64,000 nucleotides of DNA from Cheiracanthium punctorium (Eukaryota > Arthropoda > Arachnida > Araneae > Cheiracanthiidae), in the NCBI GenBank assembly GCA_038373885.1, contig JAWZYV010019969.1, positions 186,001 through 250,000 of the forward strand, in the 5' to 3' direction. The notes beneath the pieces were generated by a model. That model saw nothing but the letters and a program-made list of their open reading frames with translations. It searched no databases and was not told where the DNA came from. Both the position numbers and the translations under genes were made by a program. Shown here one piece after another: positions 55,742 to 64,000 of the stretch; position 1 is the first letter of the stretch; every line of letters starts with the position of its first letter.

Positions 55742-57577
55742 GTCACGCTGCAGTCTAGACTTGAGAAATAGGGAGACGTCCGCATTAGAACGTAGGAATT
55801 TCTTTTCTCGCAGAAAAACGAAACATCTTTAACTGGATCATGGATTGAGGATTGTCCAAGGCGGATATTAACAATGAGACTATAACTATTGTTAAGGGGT
55901 TATTAGTTGTATCGCCTTATAGCTTTAATTAGCTCAAGGGAAGGAACATTGCTGAAAACATTCAAGTAAAATGATACTTTTAAATGAAAAATCTCTCTGT
56001 GAAACTTTCAGAAGTAAAACAAGCTTTATTTATGTTGCGAAGTCACGTAATTGTTAGTGATTTTCCATTATCAAAAATTTTCACCAATCGACAGTAAAAC
56101 AGGACGTTAAGTGCAAAAAGGTTGCAAAATAAAGCGTGGAGATTACAGACAATATTGCTGTAGGAAGGTGGAAAAAGTACTAATGAATTTGAGGGTAATA
56201 TCATTACGATTAGAACAAGAACAAAAATTACGCGAAATAGTGCATGAAGGCAAGAGAGAATGCAAAAGAAAGCAGAAGAAAATAAATTAAAATACAAATA
56301 ATCAAAGAAGTAACAAACTTGAAACTGAAAAATAACAGCTCATGAATATGCTACTTTCCATGTCACAAAGAAATATTTATTTTTTATAAAAAATATGAGA
56401 ATTTTCCTAGAAATGTTTGATCTAGGTAACAAAATAACTCAGTATCTCTACTACCAGAATCACATATTTTTACCTCAGTGTACAGATTTGTTAAAGTTCT
56501 TCCTCCCGTTAATGTATCATATATCTTCAAAAATTTTGTGCTTGACTCAATCGAAAAATATGTGAATTTTATTTTGTTTGCCTCCCCCCTCCTTGCAGAA
56601 ATGCATTCCGTATATTGCCTAAGACTTCAGTCTAACAAATTCTATCTCCTCCCATAAAACTTTATCGCCGTTATTACTCACTTTACTATGGATGTCAAAC
56701 TTTAAGAGCGTCATATTTCTATGGTTTTCTGTCTCAGAATATTTCAGTAAATATCTCCCTGAGTATATTTATAGCTAAATGTATGTTACAAAGTTTAAAC
56801 ATTTCTTTTTCAATGTTTGAATTACACAGCCGCATTATTTACGTAGTCCCATTAATATAACAAAATTTTCTTCTGCGATGTCTTGCGGAAAGAACCTTTT
56901 AATTTATCTAAAAGAGGTCGCACTTGTCCTTTGAAATTTTGGAAATGTTCCTTTAAAATTATTAGGACTTCATTCAACGAGTCAGGAATCGCTTAGCGTA
57001 GCTACATTACTTCCTTAATTTCCTTAAATCAGTGGTTTCCAATATGTTTCTCCTTACGAACTCCTTTGGAAATCTGATGATCCCTTTTATAAGCTTTGCG
57101 AATGCCAGGGGATTCATAAACCACCGGCTGAAAACTAATGCCTTAGGTGAATCAAGCACTGTTTTCACTGATAGACAGAAAAGAAAATAGCGTGTAAGAC
57201 CTCTGTAGTGAGAGAGAGAAAAACAAGTTAAATCTCCGAACAGTAGAAATCAGTGGCATTCAAACTGCTATCCATTAAACTGTTATAATACTACGATATT
57301 AAGAAAAATATACTTGAATTAACAGCCTTACATGAACTGTTAAAGATTGGGATTTTCAGAACTATATATTTAAATTTTTATACGACCACTGAACAAAAAT
57401 GTTTCCACTCAGTAAGCTATGTCCGATACATTGATTAGTTGATGTAGAAAACTCGAGCATTTTATTCTAATGTGCTGCAGCTACAAATATATGCACTATA
57501 TATGTGCTGACTCAAGCCACTTTTCAATGGATCTCGAGAGAAAAAAAAAAAGATCACATCAAATGGTGGCGTTTCGT
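55742..57577. other. AT-rich stretch, no gene seen
   Basis: No repeat ends or recognisable coding sequence; the minus frame 56043-56297 is hydrophobic and unrecognised. Confidence 0.35.
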
Positions 57578-57760
57578 AGCTGCCCAGAAAGACAGGCTGC
57601 TTTGGTAACATTTTTGTCACATCTTTTTGCCAACTAAGTCATGTGTCCTAAGAGGTGTGGCCATCTTAATCCCTCATAGTCACAGTAATGGCCACATCCC
57701 CTTGGTTACATGACTTTTAGTTGACAACCTTTAGTTAGCCTGTCTTTCTCTTCAGCCACG
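57578..57760. mobile_element. Foldback MITE (22.8-kb family), copy 3
   Basis: AGCTGCCCAGAAAGACAGGC to AGCCTGTCTTTCTCTTCAGC, then CACG. AAGTCATGTGTCCTAAGAGG and TGTGGCCATCTTAATC are mirrored by TGGCCACATCCCCTTGGTTA and CATGACTTTTAGTTG. Confidence 0.75.
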
Positions 57761-57784
57761 ATCGCGTTTAAGGGCCAAACCGAA

Positions 57785-57960
57785 GCTGACGAGAAAGTCT
57801 AGCTGCTGTGCTGACATTTTGGTCATTCCCTTTTGCCAACAAAGAGTCATTTGACCAAGTGGGTGTGACGATCATACTGTGGCTCTCTCAGATTAAGATG
57901 GCCACATCCCCTACGTCAGATGACTCTTAGTTGCAAAAGGGTGTCTTTCTCGTCGATCAC
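57785..57960. mobile_element. Foldback MITE, copy 4
   Basis: GCTGACGAGAAAGTCTAGCT to TGTCTTTCTCGTCGATCAC. ACATTTTGGTCATTCCCTTT, AGATTAAGATGGCCACATCC and CTCTTAGTTGCAAAAGGGTG lie inside. Only 24 bp separate it from copy 3. Confidence 0.75.
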
Positions 57961-58114
57961 GGGCTATAACACATTATGAAACAAAACATTGGTTGCATGA
58001 ACACATATTACATCTGCTGTTATTGGTATTGTATATCCCCTCACCAACTTTGTTTAAACATATCTGTGAAACTTTGTACATCACCCCATTAATGGGTGTG
58101 GGCATATTTCACTA

Positions 58115-58442
58115 CAGGACAATCTTGATAATCCGGCATATATGGGACCAGATAATGGCCGGATTATGGAAATATTCTCGATTATCAAGAACTATTGTTT
58201 TCGACACTAACTTAAAGTCATGTGCTTTCGCTTGGTTGACATTGTAGTATACTAGATAAATACACTCCAAAATGCATTAAGTAAACTAGAAAACATTGAC
58301 GAAAGCGGGAGGGAAGCACAAGAGCAGCATGATTGTTCACATCCGAGGCTAATCGGTAGAAAATATGACATATCTTCCCCACGAGAATCGGACTATTGAA
58401 CGTTCCGGACTAACCAACCACTGGATTTTCAAGAATGTACTG
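58115..58442. mobile_element. Pogo/Tigger-type MITE
   Basis: CAGGACAATCTTGATAATCC at the left and GGATTTTCAAGAATGTACTG at the right (reverse: CAGTACATTCTTGAAAATCC) are inverted repeats of about 20 bp. TA precedes the left end and a TT(A) follows the right. Internal TCCGG/TTAT steps are typical of pogo-like MITEs. Confidence 0.7.
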
Positions 58443-59229
58443 TTATTGGGGATTTTTATTTTTGCATGGAAGTATAAAAATATGAATTTTGTATTTATTT
58501 AATTTTAATCGTTACCATGAAATTCTACACCTTTTTTTAACATGCCTTTCTTTTCGTAACTTACTGCATATGTCTGTAATCCATATTTATGAAGTCTAGG
58601 TCAGATTTTTGGGTTTTGGGACACCCTATATAAATGTTTGTGATGCCTTTTTGTTTGTTTAAACAAAATATGTGAATATCAATAATCTATATATGCACAA
58701 AGTATAAAGTATTCTTCCAAACGTGAAACATAAATAAAATTGTATTCTATCGGGCAATCGAACTTCAATATTATGTTCACACCCTTGAAAAGACAAACAA
58801 AAGCTAATAATTCCTGTAAGTAACTTTTCTGCTGTCTTCATACATGCCCTGTGAAATATATCGCAGCCTCCGATAATAAATGATGGAAATAAATCTATTT
58901 TTTTATGGAATAAAATATGATATCATTGCAGCGTTATTTATAACGGGAAGTGTGCCATTTAGAATTTTTCTGGCAAGTCTCAAAGAACGTTTTTTCATTC
59001 AAAAAATAAATATTTGTTTTCGCATTTTTTAAAAACTTTTGGATATTAGGCTAAGATTTACCATAAGGTTTCTTATCTTTATGATACTATGGATTTGTAA
59101 AGAAATAATTAAAAAAAAATTTTGTTCAATTTTTTTAGAGACACTTCTTTCGAAGTTTCTCTGCAAATCATATAGCTGTGTTTCCGTACCCCCCTTCACA
59201 ACAAAAGAAAAAAAATCTAAAGCACTCAA
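58443..59229. other. AT-rich stretch, no gene seen
   Basis: The frames at 59029-59233 lie on opposite strands of the same DNA; neither has a domain. Confidence 0.35.
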
Positions 59230-59530
59230 CTGATTTACAATCTTTGTCAGGTATATTTTAACTATACTTCGCTTCTATGATTAATAAACTTAGGGTTTGC
59301 CAGTTTCTGGTCAAATGGGGAGGATATCGCCAAGCTAGTTCTAGTTTTAGGAACGTATTTTTTGGCGCTAAATCATTAAAATTTTGCATACCTTGGCGAC
59401 TTTTAAAATGTTATTCACTCCCCATTGCTTTCTGGCAACCCTATTGAAAAAAGCGATGAAAAGCTGTCGACATCCACAAATTATGTCAACAGAAAGTACG
59501 GGCGTGAACGAATTAATACTTTACTGTCCA
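59230..59530 (+). repeat. Third, partial copy of the long dispersed repeat
   Basis: TCAGGTATATTTTAACTATA resembles the end of a tandem unit. ATAAACTTAGGGTTTGCCAG, GAGGATATCGCCAAGCT, TACCTTGGCGACTTTTAAAA and TTTCTGGCAACCCTATTGAA then match 40080-40350 and 50400-50690 in order. This shows the repeat is dispersed and not only a two-copy duplication. Confidence 0.7.
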
Positions 59531-60125
59531 TAAAAAACATGTAGCCCTTAAAATATTTGTATTAACACATTCCTTCCTAATGAATGGATCTTATTACAGG
59601 GCTCTAAATCTCTTACTCCTAATTAGTTTTTTTTTCTCAAACGTCTGCCACTAGAATTGCACAAGCACGGAGCTCTACTAAGGCCGTAAATGTTGGTCAA
59701 CTTATTATGGTGCCACCTAATAGATGGACTAATGTTTATCTCCTATGAACGTACGGACGAAATGACTTCCAAGTCCATAAGTTATGGTAAAATGATTTTC
59801 TAAACACTACACAATCCAAGTGGCACTCCTATTAAGCTAACTGGAGAAGAAGTGAAAATGGAAGAAAGCTGTTTTATGTAGTCGCGGACTTGGCTGTCGG
59901 ACGACCATCGACTAGCGGCAGACGGGCGAGACGGCGTCAGCCTCTATAAAGAAAATACTGGACCCCCTTTTAATGATTAGCTATATTAGCGCACTCTAGC
60001 AACGCTGGGAGATGAATCATGATGCAATTACAACTGACCCACACATCATAAACTTAAGAATTAGGACTCACAGCGATACCCTACCTGTAACTTCCGTCTT
60101 GTTGATTCACAGGTACGTCGACCGC
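59531..60125. other. Unassigned stretch, GC rising near 59.9 kb
   Basis: 59880-59960 is GC-rich (GACGACCATCGACTAGCGGC and on), but I do not recognise it. Confidence 0.35.
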
Positions 60126-61256
60126 CACTGAAGACTGACTGAAGAGAAAATTTATCGGAGTACCTACGGCCAACGGCCAAACCTCCAGTAAGAAGAGAGC
60201 TTCTTTGGCGAATGAGCTCAGTGAGATGTTAGGCGAAAAAAGTGGACAGAGTCCACAGAAAAAATAGGGTGAAAATTAATCACCCGATGAAAATCAAGTC
60301 AAGTCAGGAGGAGCAGATGGAATGCTCAGACATCAGAGGCCGGGATGGAGCAGACAGCAGGCCGTGGGAAATACAGCAGCAGTAAGAAAATCGTGGAATA
60401 TCGACCTGCCCTCCCCCCTAAAAAGGGCTTCCCAGGGCAGGTTGCTCGATATGCGACCAGAAGGATGTAAAAAAGAAGTCAGCAATCCGTCAAAAATGAG
60501 AGCGGCAGATGGAACAGCCGCAGTCCGTGTTCGGGTTCGAACCCGTGCACCTCAGCTCCGAAGCGCGGCGCGCTACCAACCAGGTTGGTAGGGCGAAGTC
60601 GCAGAATCCAGAGTAAAGAGTCGTTCGTCATCATGAGGAGATGTCCGTCGGGAAGGAAGAAAAAGATGAAAAAGAAAGGTCCTTTCAATAATGTGGGGGT
60701 TGATCAAGAGGCTTGTCACTCGTCGTGGAAAGTCTTCAGCAACCAAACCGTCGAAACATCGTGCTGTCCGAAGAGAAACCTCAGGGGAATCAAGGCGAAC
60801 CGCAGACAAAACTATTTTTAAAGGAATTACACCAGGGAACCTGATAAAGGAATTACACACAAGGAAACCTCAGGGGAATCAAGGCGTACCACTGCAGCAG
60901 CACACGAAGCAAACCTATTTTTAAAGGAATTAAACGTCGACGAAAAGCACTATGGAAGACAGGACAACCGCAGAAGGTATCCACTCAAGCAAGAGGTCTC
61001 AATAACCATCCGCCACGGGCCATTTGAAATCGTACGAGACGAAATCAGAGGTGATCATAAGATTCGGTGGAGGTTCCACATCGATCCACCTTCGCAGGCT
61101 CTCCTGAAGGTACGCGATATGCAGTACACACCCCGATCAACATGCCTCAGTCAAGTCCGTTCCGGCAGGTCTCCGCAGAGATCCTCGTAGAGAGCGAAGC
61201 TCAGTTTGTGTCCGGCTGACACTCCGGTTGGTGATGCAAATGATTGTGAAATGATG
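60126..61256 (+). mobile_element. 1.13-kb retroposon with 11-bp target duplication
   Basis: ACGTCGACCGC occurs exactly before (60115-60125) and after (61257-61267) this block. It starts CACTGAAGACTGACTGAAGA and ends in an A/T/G-rich tail (AAATGATTGTGAAATGATG), which suggests a target-primed retroposon. In its middle, on the minus strand, lies a tRNA-like piece: CCTGGTTGGTAGCGCG and the B box GGGTTCGAACCC (about 60534-60590). The last third shares its coding-like text (EVSITIRHGPFE) with the 26.3-kb copy. No complete frame exists. It is clearly GC-richer than its surroundings. Confidence 0.7.
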
Positions 61257-61267
61257 ACGTCGACCGC

Positions 61268-62049
61268 AAAAGAGTATTGCACTGATTCAAAATTTAAAAC
61301 ATGTATGAAAACTTTCTAGTTGCTTGTGGTATGTAAGTATTAATTTTCTGCAGGCAACACTATACAAGTATTTTTACACAAGCATGTAATGATTTCTTAA
61401 AAAAAAAAAAACCCTACCTTTCCAAATAAATAAAGATTCTTTTAGTTATGTGTTTCATTTTAAAGAAAGACTAATAACTTAATATACGCTCACTAAATAT
61501 AAAAATAAAGACGTTTCGATATATATTTTTTTTATGGAGGAAAAAATCAGATTATTTTAAAAATCATAAATGACAATCCCTAATTTTTAATTTAACGTGC
61601 ATGGTACACTGATCAAGCTCTCAACAAATGGCTCGCCGGTTACATATAAGTGCATTTTCCTCCATTTCATCGTAGAGCAGGCGAAGATGCCACCTACGCA
61701 TAAAGATCCCAATGGACAGAGTGCTAAAATAGCTATCTCTTCAGTTAGATGACAGATTCAAAATTATTCGTGAGTGCTAAACAATTCATCGGATGTCCAT
61801 TATCATCTTCTCTGCAGCTCATGACATTTTAAGCAATACGCGGCGTGAAATTCAATTCTAGACAGCTTGAAAGTTTCAAGAGCTAATTAGAAATATTCAT
61901 TCTAGACATTTCACCGCATCGTAAAACCATCTGAATACGGTCAATTTTTAAATTGTATAAACACTTCGAGAAGCGATAAGTTCAGACAACATTTTATGAG
62001 GTCATGCGCTTAAAGCAGATTCAAAGTCTTTTTCACTTGTTTCCTTTTT
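61268..62049. other. AT-rich stretch, no gene seen
   Basis: Nothing recognisable apart from short A runs. Confidence 0.35.
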
Positions 62050-64000
62050 ACTTCCTTGTACGTAGTATAAGGAAGTAATGTGATCCCGAAAAATTTTGGG
62101 GGCCAAATTTCGACATAAAAACCGATTTTGACTACCTTTAAATTGAATTTTAAAATTTTTTTCGATGCATCTCATCGTAGGCTAGCATGCACGATCATAT
62201 TAACGCGTCTGCAACTCATTTTGACCAGTGGCGAGTCTACTGTGGCCAGTTTTTCCATGCCGTCTGTACGTACGTACGTACGTATGTATGTAACTCGCAT
62301 ATCTCAAAAACTATTGGTCGTAGAATGTTGAGATTTGATATTTAGGATTGTTCTATGATCTAGTTGTGCACCTCCCCTTTTGGTGGCAATCGAATGGATA
62401 GTTTATGTACAGGACCGCCCAAAAGATTCGAAATACATTACGCTCTATGGGCCGAAATTCATTAAACTCGCCTAACTCAAAAGCTATTAGGCGTAGAATG
62501 TCGAAACTTCATATTTTGGATAGTTGTAACATCTAGTTGTGCACCTCCCCTTTTGGTGGCAGTCGAATGGATAGTTTATGTACAGGACCGCCCAAAAGAT
62601 TCGAAATACATTACGCTCTATGGGCCGAAATTCATTAAACTGGCATATCTCAAAAACTGTTAGGCGTTGAATGTTGAAACTTTATATTTAAGATTGTTGT
62701 AACATCTAGTTGTGCACCTCCCCTTTCGGTTCCATTCGACTGAATAGTTTATCTACAGGACCGCCCAAGAGATTCGAAATACATTACGCTCTATGGGCCG
62801 AAATTCATCAAAGCGTTTTTTAGAGGTATTGGGCTATTTCAAACGACTCAGAAGTGATATATGCTGTAAAGAGTTAGAAAATGAATTTCTCTATTAAAAA
62901 AAGTGCCTTTATCATTTATAGTTCTGCTACAGGAACACTCAAAAGATTTCCAATACATTACGGTCAATAGCAATTTTAGGGGCATTCATCCATTTCAAGC
63001 ACAATACCGTCCTACCACATAAGTTAGGTAATGGTCCGACCACGGTCACGTGCCTCCCTCAAGAACTATGCCAAAAGTCGCCAAGCTTGGCGACTTTTGG
63101 TGTACGTGTGTGCATATTTAACTCTCAAATCTCAAAAACTATTATGAAATTTCATATATAAGAATGTTGTAACATCTAGTTGTGCATCTCGATTTTTGGT
63201 TCCAATCTACTGGAGAGTTTATTTACAGGACCACCGAAAAGAATTTCAGTACCTTAATGTCTATGGACATCTTCATTATAACACAACTGTAGACAGTCAT
63301 TGTTTGGTACATGCCCAAAAACTCGCCGTCTGTCCTCGACCTTGGCGAGTTTTGGCGAAATATCGCCAAATTTGGCGATAGTCAGTCATTTGGTCCATGC
63401 CCAAAGTATCGCCATTTGTCATCGTTCTTGGCGAGTTTTGGCGAAATATCGCCAAATTTGGCGATAATCTGTCATTGTTTGGTTTATGCTTAAAATCTTG
63501 CCAAATGTCGTCGACATTGACGAGTTTCGCCGAAATATCGCCAAATTTGGCGCCAAAAATTATTTCCTATTTTGTATAACTCTAAAACTTTAACCCGTAG
63601 ATTTTTTTAACTTTGTATTTAGAACTATTGTAATATCTAACTGTTTTCAATATCTTTTTTGACAGCAATCGACTGAGAATTTATTTACATGGTGAGCCAA
63701 ATGACTTTGAATACATTGAGGTGTATAGATGCATTCAATTCATTGAAGGTCTGTGCTCACTGACTACTTTGGCTATCCCCAAAATCTCGCTGACTATCTC
63801 AAGTTTGTCGGCTTTTGGTGAAATATCGCCAAATAAAGTGTCAGAAGGAAATCTTTCAAATTGAACTCAGCTTGGCGATATCGAAATATTTGGCTAGAAA
63901 TTGCTAAACCTTACTATTATTGATATTTTATCTCTTTCAAACAAATAAGTTTAGAGGAAGTGCGTCGAAAATATTTTTGATCTAATGGACGTGCAAGGAA
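62050..64000 (+). mobile_element. ACTTCCTTG-terminus element, near full length
   Basis: The left end is the hairpin ACTTCCTTGTAC-GTA-GTATAAGGAAGT (62050-62076). The right end ACGTGCAAGGAA reaches the window edge two bases short of the terminus seen at 7033, so the element is about 1.95 kb. Three tandem units of about 177 bp (from 62290, 62468 and 62645) open the interior, each with CCGCCCAAAAGATTCGAAAT or CCGCCCAAGAGATTCGAAAT and ATTACGCTCTATGGGCCGAA. Worn units follow near 63120 and 63580. A perfect 30-bp palindrome lies at 63071-63100. TTGGCGA/TCGCCAA motifs cluster at 63340-63560. There is no transposase frame. I recall similar ACTTCCTTGTACG-starting repeats in arthropod DNA but no accepted classification. 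Confidence 0.75.
63071..63100. repeat. Perfect 30-bp palindrome
   Basis: CCAAAAGTCGCCAAG is followed directly by CTTGGCGACTTTTGG, its exact reverse complement. The matching place in the 5.7-kb copy (about 6183-6209) has lost the centre and two pairs. Confidence 0.95.

Noticed and set aside
60530..60600. Possible tRNA gene on the minus strand around the GGGTTCGAACCC box
   Set aside because: Only part of the tRNA shape is present and it lies inside a retroposon bounded by a target duplication.

Overview
The window looks like intergenic or intronic DNA from an AT-rich animal genome, most likely an arthropod and perhaps an arachnid. The base composition, the spliced P-element/THAP transposase relic, the pogo/Tigger and Helentron-type fragments and the crowd of arthropod-style MITEs all point that way, but nothing here fixes the taxon. 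I found no host gene I can defend. The longest open frames are 139-231 codons, and every recognisable coding stretch belongs to a decayed transposable element. No rRNA, no functional tRNA gene and no CRISPR are visible.

Layout. 0-5.7 kb: unique AT-rich DNA with a mariner-type MITE (619-837) and a 440-bp inverted-repeat element (4350-4787). 5.7-7.0 kb: a 5'-truncated copy of a large element ending in ACGTGCAAGGAAGT; a longer copy closes the window (62050-64000) and a fragment lies inverted at 52.5 kb. 7.8-8.7 kb: a long foldback element. 8.7-12.7 kb: a retroelement tail split by a 3.16-kb insertion that has a 12-bp target duplication and carries a tRNA-Ser-like SINE head and a broken P-element transposase. 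13-17.3 kb: nested MITEs, including a 2.46-kb hAT-type element inserted into another MITE with a clean 8-bp duplication. 18.2-19.8 kb: a broken multi-copy protein gene between direct repeats. 20-37 kb: dispersed MITEs, retroposon copies, minisatellites and a second hAT-type element (32564-33692). 37.8-40.7 and 48.5-51.1 kb: two long copies of one dispersed repeat, each with a tandem array of about 180-bp units, and a third fragment at 59.2 kb. 40.9-41.7 kb: a Tigger/pogo transposase C-terminus. 44.3-44.9 kb: a Helentron-type endonuclease fragment. 60.1-61.3 kb: a 1.13-kb retroposon with an 11-bp target duplication, related to copies at 26.3-27.0 and 31.3-32.0 kb.

The elements do not work together as a system; the window records successive transposition. 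Its most informative content is the insertion order, readable from nested target duplications, and several apparently uncatalogued non-autonomous families. One of these ends in CATAGCTGCCAAC-like termini and appears to make 6-bp target duplications. Family names rest on recalled motifs and on terminal-repeat logic, not on any search.
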